A stretch of DNA of 39,859 nt from Melioribacteraceae bacterium (GTDB taxonomy: Bacteria; Bacteroidota; Ignavibacteria; Ignavibacteriales; Melioribacteraceae), in the NCBI GenBank assembly GCA_016342755.1, contig JAEINS010000034.1:1-39859 (forward strand), in the 5' to 3' direction. The notes below the pieces were generated by a model. That model made no database searches. It was not told the DNA's origin and saw only the letters and a program-made list of their open reading frames with translations. Positions 7,809 to 15,794 of this stretch are shown here, in pieces (within the stretch, counting starts at the first letter, position 1; every line of letters starts with the position of its first letter). The position numbers were made by a program, and so were the translations under genes.

Positions 7809-9086
7809 ATGAGAATAATAACTCGTTTATCAATTTTCCTAGTAATGCTTTCTTTTACAGGATGTTATACCCAATTAGCTTTGGATGATGAACAAAGAGA
7901 AAATGAGAGCAAATGGGATTATTATGAAGAAGATTCAGATTATATAGATGAACCAAGTGAAAGAACTGAAATTAATCGTAATTATGAAGAATATGATAAT
8001 TACAATGATGATTCACTGGCTTATTATGATGATTCTGTAGAATATGCTGAATATGAAGAACGTCCATATTCACCGGTTTATGATAACGATTACTACGATA
8101 ATGATTTTTATCCCGGATACTCTAGATATTATTGGGGATATCATCCTGGAAGAGTAATAGTAGGCGCATACTGGACTAATCCTTGGTATGATGATTTTGG
8201 GTATTGGGATTCATATTATTATTCCCCATTTGTTTATTCAAGCTGGTACTATCCTTATAATCGCGGATATTATTCAAATTATAATAATCATCATTATTAC
8301 AATGGCAGCAGTAATTGGTATTCATATAATAATTGGAACAGATCGAAGTATAAACAAAGAGATAATTTTACCGGAACAAGAAGAAATGATAACTCACCTT
8401 CTGTAAAAACCAGAGACTTTACTGGCAGGAATATTGGTGATAGAAATAATTTAAATCTTAGACCCGGTGTTAATACAACAAGCAGAACAGTTGCAAGAAC
8501 TGATAGACAGGAAGTTAAAAAGCGTAATATTGAAGCACGAGCCGGACGAACTGTTACTTCTAAAGAAGGAATAATTACAAGTCAAAGAGCCGGAAGAACT
8601 AAAGCTAATGTTTCTGCAAGAACCAGTAAAACAAGTACAAAAAAACCTTATGTTTCCAGTAGAAATAAAACCAGTAAATCAGATTCAAAAAGTTATAGAA
8701 CAGCTCCAAAAACCAGCCGGAAAAAATATACAACCGGGAGTAAATATAAATCTAAATCGCCAAGTTATAGAACAAAGAGTAAGTCCTATAGAACTAACTC
8801 TTCAAACCGGTCATCAAAAAGCAGTAGTAAATCTTATTCAAGACCGAGCCGGAGTTCATCAAAATCAACTTCTAAGAGCTACAGCCGCAGTAAATCTTCA
8901 AGCAGCAGCAGCGGATCAAAATCTTCCGGTTCATACTCAGGACGTAAAAGTTCTTCGGGCAGCAGCAAAAGCAGCAGTGTTTCCTCAAGCAAAAGCTCCG
9001 GTAGCTCTTCACGTTCCAGTGGAAGCCGGTCGAGCGGAAGCAGCTCAAGTTCAAGAAGCGGTTCTTCATCTTCAAGACGCAGGTAA
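7809..9086 (+). CDS. Low-complexity lipoprotein: acidic Tyr/Asp-rich front, basic Ser/Arg-rich tail
   Basis: 425 residues. The first 19 residues are a lipoprotein signal (basic start, hydrophobic core, FTGC lipobox with C19). Residues about 25-110 are strongly acidic and Tyr-rich; about 110-180 are Tyr/Asn/Trp/Gly-rich. From about 185 to the end the chain is basic and dominated by Ser, Arg, Lys and Thr; the last ~100 residues are almost only S, R, K and G. Charge is therefore split between the two halves. The mature protein would be tethered to the outer membrane with a disordered basic tail. No known domain recognised. RBS CGAGGTG lies upstream. The Ser/Arg repetition opens a long shadow frame (8608-9096) that should not be taken as a gene. 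The next gene begins seven bases after the stop. Confidence 0.75.
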   Translation: MRIITRLSIFLVMLSFTGCYTQLALDDEQRENESKWDYYEEDSDYIDEPSERTEINRNYEEYDNYNDDSLAYYDDSVEYAEYEERPYSPVYDNDYYDNDFYPGYSRYYWGYHPGRVIVGAYWTNPWYDDFGYWDSYYYSPFVYSSWYYPYNRGYYSNYNNHHYYNGSSNWYSYNNWNRSKYKQRDNFTGTRRNDNSPSVKTRDFTGRNIGDRNNLNLRPGVNTTSRTVARTDRQEVKKRNIEARAGRTVTSKEGIITSQRAGRTKANVSARTSKTSTKKPYVSSRNKTSKSDSKSYRTAPKTSRKKYTTGSKYKSKSPSYRTKSKSYRTNSSNRSSKSSSKSYSRPSRSSSKSTSKSYSRSKSSSSSSGSKSSGSYSGRKSSSGSSKSSSVSSSKSSGSSSRSSGSRSSGSSSSSRSGSSSSRRR

Positions 9087-9092
9087 AATTTT

Positions 9093-9521
9093 ATGAATAT
9101 ATGGTTTCGCTCTTTGGTATTACTGATCAGTTTAATTTTTATTAACGGATGCTACATATTGCTGGAGCATCCGGATGTTAAGGTTACGGAAGAGGGTGAA
9201 ACTTACCAGGCGGCAATTATGTTTTTTGATGATTGTGCCGACTGCCATTCAACAGATGAAATCTCAGAATATTATTTTCTTGCAAACGACCAAGTTATCA
9301 GTCCGCATAAACTAAATGAAGAAAAATTTTATAGAATTGATGAACATGGCAATTTCGATTTTTTTTACAATTCAGTCTGGTGGTTTGAAGAAGAGTATAA
9401 TTACTATTTTATAGAAGATGATTATTCATTATTGACCGATTCTACCGAATCAGATGAAGATTTTCTTTGTACCCGCAATAAAACAATCGAGAATGTATTA
9501 AGTGAAAAAACTTATGAATAA
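9093..9521 (+). CDS. Small lipoprotein with a single CxxCH motif
   Basis: 142 residues, not recognised as a known family. A lipoprotein signal ends at FINGC (C20). Residues near 48-52 read CADCH, the covalent haem c attachment motif, within FFDDCADCHS. The rest is acidic and aromatic, with a WWFEEEYNYYF stretch. If a haem is attached this is a very small surface cytochrome, but there is no clear distal Met/His ligand arrangement. The motif may instead bind metal or form a disulfide. It is packed between the Ser/Arg lipoprotein (6-base gap) and the FadL-like barrel (overlap), suggesting one transcript. Confidence 0.65.
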   Translation: MNIWFRSLVLLISLIFINGCYILLEHPDVKVTEEGETYQAAIMFFDDCADCHSTDEISEYYFLANDQVISPHKLNEEKFYRIDEHGNFDFFYNSVWWFEEEYNYYFIEDDYSLLTDSTESDEDFLCTRNKTIENVLSEKTYE

Positions 9522-10956
9522 AAAAAATATTGTAACACTCTTCCTCGTTTTATTCCCTTTATTAATAAAAGCTCAAAATTATAATGATGCATTAATACTT
9601 AGTGAACCCGGGCTTGGTGCAAGCGCGCGTGCATTAGGAATGGGGAATAGTTACACTGCTTTAAGTGAGGATTTTTCGGCTGTGTTTTTTAATCCGGCTG
9701 GACTTGGTTTAATGAAACGGCTGGAATTATCAACAAACATTAGTTTTGATCAATTTAATAATGACGTTGATTTTATAAATAGTAGAAGTAAATCTGATAT
9801 TTCGAATAGTAGTTTTTCACAAATTGGATTTGTGTTCCCAATTCCTACATTTAGAGGCAGTTTAGTTTTAGCTGCCGGATACAATACACAAAAGGAAATA
9901 AATAGTATTGTTGCCTTTAAAGGGTTTAATAATGCTACTAATTCTATGATACAGGATTTAACTGGTTTAAACGAGGATCTCCCTTATAATTTAGGCTTAA
10001 GTTATCCGGTTGAAGATTCCGATGGAAATTATCTAAATGACGGAACAAAAATTAAAGGAAGATTGCGTCAGCAGGGAGAAATTATTAATGAAGGTGATAT
10101 AGGAAGCTGGGCTTTTGCCGGCGCAATAGAAATCGCAAAAAAAATGTTTTTTGGTGCCGCGTTTAATATTTATTCAGGTTCTTATATAAAAAGCAGAAAA
10201 TATACAGAATATGATGAAATAGATTATTATGGTTCAAATATTTACCTTGTACCGGATGATCCGGAGACTGCGGATTTCCAAAAGTTTAAGCTTGTTGATA
10301 AAGTAGACTGGGAATTAAGCGGCTATGATTTGAAGTTTGGCTGGTTATACCAAATTAATAAAAGGGTCAGATTAGCCGCAACATTTAAACTTCCAACTAC
10401 TTTTACCGTTAAAGAAAAATATTTGGTTGATGGTTTTAGTGAGTTTGGAAATGACATTAGTTTTAAGTCAGAGGATGAATTTGATTCAGAGTATGATATT
10501 AAGAGTCCGATGGAAATTAGTTTTGGATCAGCTTATAATATTTTTAATACTATAATTTCCGGACAAGTTACATACATGGATTATTCCGAAATTGAATTTA
10601 GTGATGGATTTGAAAAGGAAGAGTTATCATATAAAAATGAAGAAATAGTTGAACTTTTAGATAATGTTCTAAGCTATAATGTTGGTATAGAGTATATACT
10701 TCCTAAATTAAATGTTAGATTAAGAACCGGATTTATATATATGCAATCGCCGTTTAAGGGTGATAATTCGAACTTTGACAAAAAATATTTTACACTTGGA
10801 TTTGGCGTATTAACCAGTAGGTTAGTTTCGCTTGATGTAGGTTATGCTTTTGGCTGGTGGAAAAGTTTTTCAGATAATTATGGAAATGGTCAGTCCAGAG
10901 TTTACGAAGATATAACAACTAACAAAATAATGCTTTCATTATCGTACCGATTTTAA
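9514..10956 (+). CDS. FadL/PorV-like outer-membrane barrel protein
   Basis: About 480 residues with a signal peptide ending IKAQ. The first part of the mature protein (GLGASARALGMGNSYTALSE, then FNPAGLGLM) is the hallmark of the OmpP1/FadL and PorV/PorQ superfamily, whose members are 14-strand barrels for hydrophobic substrates or T9SS-associated barrels. Strand-like alternation runs to the final KIMLSLSYRF, which ends in F as outer-membrane proteins usually do. The start is uncertain: a GTG at 9502 or the ATG at 9514. The ATG is chosen although neither has a good ribosome-binding site; both overlap the previous stop. A strong terminator follows at 10994. Whether it serves transport or the T9SS is not decidable here. 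Confidence 0.8.
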   Translation: MNKKNIVTLFLVLFPLLIKAQNYNDALILSEPGLGASARALGMGNSYTALSEDFSAVFFNPAGLGLMKRLELSTNISFDQFNNDVDFINSRSKSDISNSSFSQIGFVFPIPTFRGSLVLAAGYNTQKEINSIVAFKGFNNATNSMIQDLTGLNEDLPYNLGLSYPVEDSDGNYLNDGTKIKGRLRQQGEIINEGDIGSWAFAGAIEIAKKMFFGAAFNIYSGSYIKSRKYTEYDEIDYYGSNIYLVPDDPETADFQKFKLVDKVDWELSGYDLKFGWLYQINKRVRLAATFKLPTTFTVKEKYLVDGFSEFGNDISFKSEDEFDSEYDIKSPMEISFGSAYNIFNTIISGQVTYMDYSEIEFSDGFEKEELSYKNEEIVELLDNVLSYNVGIEYILPKLNVRLRTGFIYMQSPFKGDNSNFDKKYFTLGFGVLTSRLVSLDVGYAFGWWKSFSDNYGNGQSRVYEDITTNKIMLSLSYRF

Positions 10957-10993
10957 GAAAGAATAAATTAATAGTAAATTTGTAAAGAAGCTT

Positions 10994-11022
10994 AAAGCAC
11001 CTTATTTTATAGGTGTTTTTTT
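10994..11022 (+). terminator. Rho-independent terminator after the FadL-like gene
   Basis: Nine-base stem (AAAGCACCT at 10994-11002, one wobble pair, with AGGTGTTTT at 11011-11019), eight-base loop, and a run of T residues from 11016 to 11022. It separates the preceding gene group from rsgA. Confidence 0.85.
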
Positions 11023-11031
11023 AATATTTTA

Positions 11032-11044
11032 AGAGGGACTTATT
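11032..11044 (+). promoter_or_regulatory. Ribosome-binding site and AUU start codon of rsgA
   Basis: AGAGGG (11032-11037) is a good Shine-Dalgarno sequence and lies four bases before ATT at 11042-11044. In this frame the stop at 11030-11032 and the absence of ATG, GTG or TTG before 11174 leave ATT as the only start with a spaced ribosome-binding site. The reading frame after it already encodes the OB-fold of RsgA. Confidence 0.55.
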
Positions 11045-11995
11045 AAAGGTCGCATTTATAAAATAGAGAGTAAAGATTATTACTTAATCAACGAAGAAGG
11101 GGAAATAATTAGAAGTGTTCTCCGGGGTAAATTCAAAAAGACATATGGGTTTAAAAAAGATAAACTCCATACTTTGGATATTGTCGCAGTTGGTGATTAT
11201 GTAAATTTTCAAATGAATGATGATGGAACCGGCTGGATAGATAAAGTATTTGAACGCAATAATTATCTTTCGCGTAAAGCTCCCAAAATAAAGGGTACAA
11301 GTTTTAGAGGCGAAAGGCTGGAACAAATTATTGCGACAAATGTTAATAAGCTTTTTATTGTTAATAGCACAATCCAGCCGCAATTTAATAACAGACTTTT
11401 AGATAGAATTATTGTCGGAGCTGAAAGTGCTAAAATAGAACCAGTAATAATTATTAATAAGATTGATCTAATTGATATTAAGGAAGCTGAGTATTGGATT
11501 GATATTTATCAGAAGTGCGGTTATAAAGTATATTTAACAAGTGCAAAAAAGAAAATTGGCATAGAAAATTTAAGACTCGAAATAAAAAATTCTGATAGTG
11601 TTTTTTGGGGAGCATCCGGTGTAGGAAAATCTTCTCTTTTAAATACATTATATCCTGAATTAAACTTTAAAGTTGGAGAAATTAGTACCCAGACTAATAA
11701 AGGAACTCATACAACAGTTACAAGTGTTCTAAAAGAAGTTGAGCCGGGAACTATAATTGTTGATACTCCGGGAATTAGAGAGATAGAACCGTACGGAATT
11801 AAGAAGCAGGATTTAGGACATTATTATATTGAGTTTTCTGATTATTTAAATGATTGTAAATTTAATACATGTACACATTTTCATGAACCGGGATGTATAG
11901 TTAGAGAAGCTGTGGAGAATGGTGATATATCTGAAGAAAGATATGAAAGTTATTTGAATTTACTTGATACTATTGAAGATGACATGATTTATTAG
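11042..11995 (+). CDS. rsgA: Ribosome small-subunit maturation GTPase RsgA
   Basis: 317 residues from the proposed ATT start. RsgA is a circularly permuted GTPase that checks late 30S assembly. Domains in order: an N-terminal OB-fold (begins KGRIYKIESKDYYLINEEGE, and includes the VAVGDYV segment); the permuted GTPase with NKIDL first, then the P-loop GASGVGKS at 190-197, TNKGTHTT and DTPGIRE; and the C-terminal zinc site C272, C277, H279, C285. Opening the gene at the first conventional codon (TTG 11174) would delete about 44 residues of the OB-fold, so that start is rejected. The TPR lipoprotein gene begins 12 bases after the stop. Confidence 0.93.
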   Translation: MKGRIYKIESKDYYLINEEGEIIRSVLRGKFKKTYGFKKDKLHTLDIVAVGDYVNFQMNDDGTGWIDKVFERNNYLSRKAPKIKGTSFRGERLEQIIATNVNKLFIVNSTIQPQFNNRLLDRIIVGAESAKIEPVIIINKIDLIDIKEAEYWIDIYQKCGYKVYLTSAKKKIGIENLRLEIKNSDSVFWGASGVGKSSLLNTLYPELNFKVGEISTQTNKGTHTTVTSVLKEVEPGTIIVDTPGIREIEPYGIKKQDLGHYYIEFSDYLNDCKFNTCTHFHEPGCIVREAVENGDISEERYESYLNLLDTIEDDMIY

Positions 11996-12007
11996 GGATT
12001 ATTATTG

Positions 12008-13801
12008 ATGCAGAAACTTATATATATATTATTAGTAATTATAACCGCCGGTTGCGCAACAAACAAAATTGTTGATGTAAGTTCGGAAGCGGATAAGAAA
12101 AAAGAAGAACAAAATGAAAAACTTGCCGTAACTAATTTTATAAACGGTTCTGTCTACGACTTAAAAGGAGAGTATGCAGATGCTATCCTCGAATATCAGG
12201 AAGCATTGAGGCTTGATCCTAGCGCGGGAATTTATTTTGTGCTTGGCAAAAATTATTTATTTCTTAATAAAATTGTTCCGGCTTTACGCAATACTAAACA
12301 AGCAGTTGCCTTAGATTCTACAAACGTTGATTATAACATTCTTCTTGCTGAAGTTTTTAGCAAAGCGCACCTTGTTGATTCTGCACAAATAACTTATCAG
12401 AAAATTCTTGAACTGGATTCGCTTAATGTTCATGCATATTTTAACCTGGCGCAGATTTCGGAAAAAGAAAAACCAATAAAAGCACTCGAGTTATATAATA
12501 AAATACTTGATATAACCGGACCTGAATGGAATATTCTAATAAAAGTCGCGGATCTTAACGAAAGAATGGGTAATGTTGAAGCTACCATAAATACTGTAGA
12601 GGAACTGGTAGAGTTTAACCCTTCAAATTATGAAATTAGAAAACTTCTAATTGAATCGTATATTAAAACTCAGAAAAATGAGAAAGCACTCGATTTAATT
12701 AATGATGTTCAGGCTACTTATCCAGACGATCTTGCGCTAAAAGAATATAAAGCCCAGGTTCATCTTAATTATGGCGAATGGCACAAAGGGGCTGATCTTT
12801 ATTTGCAGATAATTGATAATAAAGAAATACCTTTTAAGTCAAAAGTCAGAGTCGGAGTTATATTTCTTAATCAGACTTCGAATGATACAACGTTAATACC
12901 GGTGGCTCAGAAAATATTTAGTACAATTGACGCTGATTCATCCGATTGGCAAGTGAAGGTATATTTAGCCGAACTTGCTCTGGCAGAAAAAAATGATTCA
13001 GTCGCAATAGATTATTTTAAAGAAGCGGCTAAGTTATCGGAATGGAACTCGATGATATGGATGAGGCTTGGCGGATTATTATTTGATAACGGCAGATTAG
13101 ATGAAGCTATAGTTGAAATGAAAAAAGCTGTTGCTAATTATCCGGATGAATTTGTAATTAATGTTGTCTTAGGATTATCTTACGCGCAACTGCAATATTC
13201 AGATTCTGCAAAACCTTTCTTAGAAAAATCTGTTATATTAAATCCGGAGGATTTTACATCGCGGATGGCTTACGGATTTGTACTTCAGCAGCTTGATGAA
13301 CAGGACAAAGCATTAATTCATCTTAATAAAGCTCTAAGTTTAAACCCTAAAAGTGTTCAGGTTCTTGGAACTTTGGGAATGATTTACGATGATAAAGAAG
13401 ATTGGAAAAATTGCTTTAAGTATTATGAGCAGGCAATACAACTTGATTCTAATGACGCGACAATCTTAAATAACTATGCATATTCATTAAGCAAAAATGA
13501 TATAGAACTTGAAAAGTCTTTGAGAATGGTACAAAAAGCTGTGGATCTTGAACCGGAAAATTCGTCTTACCTAGATACAATTGGCTGGGTCTATTTTAAG
13601 TTAGGCGATTATGAAAATGCAAAGCTATATATAGAGAAATCATTAGAGATTACAAGAAGTGCTGTAGTTATTGAACATTTGGGAGATGTATATTTTAAAT
13701 GCGGTGATAAAAAAGCAGCGATGAATTATTGGGAAGAAGCAGGTTTATTAGATCCTGAGAATGAAACTATTAAAGCAAAAATTGAAAAAGGTGGGTTGTG
13801 A
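12008..13801 (+). CDS. TPR-repeat lipoprotein
   Basis: 597 residues from the ATG at 12008 (an in-frame TTG three bases upstream is less likely). The signal ends at ITAGC (C16), a lipobox, so the protein is lipid-anchored and probably on the outer membrane. The rest is a solenoid of tetratricopeptide repeats, roughly a dozen 34-residue units, with typical helix pairs such as GEYADAILEYQEALRLDPS and ALIHLNKALSLNPKSVQVLG. Such proteins scaffold assemblies rather than catalyse reactions. It is the first gene of the packed run leading through envC, the glycan genes and the PorU-like gene; its stop overlaps the GTG start of the next gene. A role as scaffold in envelope or glycan assembly is inference. 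Confidence 0.88.
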   Translation: MQKLIYILLVIITAGCATNKIVDVSSEADKKKEEQNEKLAVTNFINGSVYDLKGEYADAILEYQEALRLDPSAGIYFVLGKNYLFLNKIVPALRNTKQAVALDSTNVDYNILLAEVFSKAHLVDSAQITYQKILELDSLNVHAYFNLAQISEKEKPIKALELYNKILDITGPEWNILIKVADLNERMGNVEATINTVEELVEFNPSNYEIRKLLIESYIKTQKNEKALDLINDVQATYPDDLALKEYKAQVHLNYGEWHKGADLYLQIIDNKEIPFKSKVRVGVIFLNQTSNDTTLIPVAQKIFSTIDADSSDWQVKVYLAELALAEKNDSVAIDYFKEAAKLSEWNSMIWMRLGGLLFDNGRLDEAIVEMKKAVANYPDEFVINVVLGLSYAQLQYSDSAKPFLEKSVILNPEDFTSRMAYGFVLQQLDEQDKALIHLNKALSLNPKSVQVLGTLGMIYDDKEDWKNCFKYYEQAIQLDSNDATILNNYAYSLSKNDIELEKSLRMVQKAVDLEPENSSYLDTIGWVYFKLGDYENAKLYIEKSLEITRSAVVIEHLGDVYFKCGDKKAAMNYWEEAGLLDPENETIKAKIEKGGL

Positions 13802-14577
13802 AAATAAAGTTATTATTACTGTCTCTTATTGTTGTAACCTTGTGGCAGGGCTGTGCTCCTCCAAAACAGATTTCAAAAGAGAGTGAAATTCCTGCTGAAA
13901 GATTAATAAAAAAGCTTGAAGGAAGCAGAAGAAAAATTAAAACTTTTGAGGGTACAGGTGTTCTTAATATAAAAACTGAAGAATTAGGTCAGGTAAAAGC
14001 TAATTTTCACGTTGTACTAAAAAAGCCCGATTCAATTAAAGTTTCGATATATGGTCCGTTTGGAATTGATTTAGCTCATATTCTTGTAACAAATAATAAA
14101 TTTAATTTTTACGAAGTTCAGGAAAACAAACTTCATATTGGAAGAACTAATAATAATATGTTGAAAAAGATTTTTAAAATTGATCTTTCATTTGCTGAAT
14201 TAATTGACGCGTTTGCCGGATCTGTAAATTTAACGGATAAACTTTCAAGAATTCCGGATGATTATCAGTCATCTGAAAGTGAATATTTTTTGAGTTATAA
14301 AAATGGAGACGGTAAAAAAACTAATTATTCAATTGATATGACTGACTTAGCAATTAAGGAATTCTCAATTGAAAATGAAAACGGAAGTAAAATTCTGGAA
14401 GGAGTTTATTCTAATTTCAAAAAAGTAAAAGATGTTTCTGTTCCTTATCATACAGTTCTGGAAAATGAAGGAAATGATCAAAGTATTACAATTGATTATC
14501 GCAGAATAAAAATTAATAATGAAATTGAGTCGGTTGCAATTTCTTTACCAAATGATGTTGAAACAATTAGATGGTAA
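13798..14577 (+). CDS. DUF4292-family (LolB-like) lipoprotein
   Basis: 259 residues, GTG start overlapping the previous stop by four bases. A lipoprotein signal ends at LWQGC (C19). The body matches the DUF4292 pattern of Bacteroidota-type genomes: KIKTFEGTGVLNIKT, FHVVLKKPDSIKVSIYGPFG and ILVTNNKFNFYE, the strands of a half-barrel like that of LolA/LolB, which carry lipoproteins or lipids. A lipid- or lipoprotein-handling role at the outer membrane is inference. It overlaps the envC-like gene by seven bases, so the three upstream genes of the run are coupled. Confidence 0.78.
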   Translation: MKIKLLLLSLIVVTLWQGCAPPKQISKESEIPAERLIKKLEGSRRKIKTFEGTGVLNIKTEELGQVKANFHVVLKKPDSIKVSIYGPFGIDLAHILVTNNKFNFYEVQENKLHIGRTNNNMLKKIFKIDLSFAELIDAFAGSVNLTDKLSRIPDDYQSSESEYFLSYKNGDGKKTNYSIDMTDLAIKEFSIENENGSKILEGVYSNFKKVKDVSVPYHTVLENEGNDQSITIDYRRIKINNEIESVAISLPNDVETIRW

Positions 14578-15782
14578 AATTGAATAAAATATTGCTTATG
14601 CTTTTCTTTGTTGTGAATGTGTTTTTTGCGCAGAATACTGATGAAATAACTGAAAATAAAAAAGAACTCGATGAACTTCGTACTCAGATTACTAATCTGC
14701 AAAAGACGCTTGACAATAAAACCTCCTCTGAAAAAAAATCTTACTTGGCTTTAGAAAATATCAATCAGCAAAATTTGCTTTTAAAAAGACTGGTTAGAAA
14801 AATTAAAAGGGAAGAGCAAAATAAAATAAATGAAATTGGAAGGTTAGAAACCGAGATTACCGGTTATGAAAACGGGATAAAAAAATTAAGAGAAGAATAT
14901 TCAAAATATGTTATCTGGCAATATAAGTATGGTAAAAAAGGAGAATTGGAGTTTTTACTAGATTCTGATTCCTTTAATCAGGCAATGAACCGCTTAAAAT
15001 ATTTTAGTTCAATTACAGAAGCAAACAAAACAAAACTGGTAAATTTAAAAGAAAGCGTTTATACCTTAAAAGAATTAAAAGCTAAATATAAATCTGAAAA
15101 AAAAGAACAATCAATTCTGTTATCCGAAAAGGAAAAGGAACAGCGGAATATTGAAATTAAGAGATCTGAGAAGCAGAACTTATTGAAGGAATTGAAAGAG
15201 AGCAAAGAAGATCTAAATGAAGAGATAAATCAAAAAAGATTAGCCGAAGTTGCAATTAATGAGTTGATAACAAAACTTGAAGAAGATGAGCGAAAACGAC
15301 TTTCAGCTATTCAGACAGAAAAATTAAAAACTGGTAAAAGCCCTTCTGTAATTACTTTTAACTATAATAAGTTATCAGATTTTACTAAATTAAAAGGTAA
15401 ATTATCGTGGCCTGTTGAAGGTGGTACGGTGAAAAGGAAGTTTGGTGAAATTGAGAATAAAAAACTTAAGACCAAAACCTGGAACTACGGCATAGATATA
15501 GAAGCTGGAAAAAGCAGCGATGTGACTGCCGTGGCCGAAGGCTACGTATCGGCAATTAAATGGATTCCGGGGTATGGAAGTGTTCTTATACTGACTCATA
15601 AAAATAGCTTCAGGACTGTTTACGGTCATCTTGATGACATTATTGTAGGCGAAGGTGACAAAGTGGATTTCGGAACAAAACTTGGTACTGTAAACGAAAG
15701 TATTGAGGGAAGTCTGTTACACTTTGAAATATGGAATTCCAGGAATTATCAAAACCCAGAACTTTGGTTAGTTAAAAAATAA
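14571..15782 (+). CDS. EnvC-like murein hydrolase activator (degenerate M23/LytM)
   Basis: 403 residues. Signal peptide (ends NVFFAQN), then a long coiled coil (about residues 25-250) rich in K/E/L heptads, then a C-terminal LytM/peptidase M23 domain (about 280-403). Active LytM enzymes bind zinc through HxGxD and HxH. Here the first motif is NYGID (N305 replaces His, D309 kept) and the last is LLHFE (L382 replaces His, H384 kept). With two zinc ligands lost the domain should not cleave peptidoglycan. This coiled coil plus dead LytM is the EnvC plan, which activates amidases at the division site. The next gene (GTG, 12 bases on) starts the glycan set. Confidence 0.88.
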   Translation: MVKLNKILLMLFFVVNVFFAQNTDEITENKKELDELRTQITNLQKTLDNKTSSEKKSYLALENINQQNLLLKRLVRKIKREEQNKINEIGRLETEITGYENGIKKLREEYSKYVIWQYKYGKKGELEFLLDSDSFNQAMNRLKYFSSITEANKTKLVNLKESVYTLKELKAKYKSEKKEQSILLSEKEKEQRNIEIKRSEKQNLLKELKESKEDLNEEINQKRLAEVAINELITKLEEDERKRLSAIQTEKLKTGKSPSVITFNYNKLSDFTKLKGKLSWPVEGGTVKRKFGEIENKKLKTKTWNYGIDIEAGKSSDVTAVAEGYVSAIKWIPGYGSVLILTHKNSFRTVYGHLDDIIVGEGDKVDFGTKLGTVNESIEGSLLHFEIWNSRNYQNPELWLVKK

Positions 15783-15794
15783 AATAGTATACTT

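Noticed and set aside
8700-9080. Direct-repeat array such as CRISPR
   Set aside because: The repetition is codon-level Ser/Arg bias within one open frame; there are no regular repeats with unique spacers.
8608-9096. Long plus-strand frame over the Ser/Arg lipoprotein gene
   Set aside because: It is a shadow opened by the repeated AGC/TCA/AGA codons of the real gene; it has no ribosome-binding site and a nonsense composition.
11174-11995. rsgA starting at TTG 11174
   Set aside because: Would remove about 44 residues of the OB-fold that are plainly encoded upstream in the same frame and preceded by a good ribosome-binding site.
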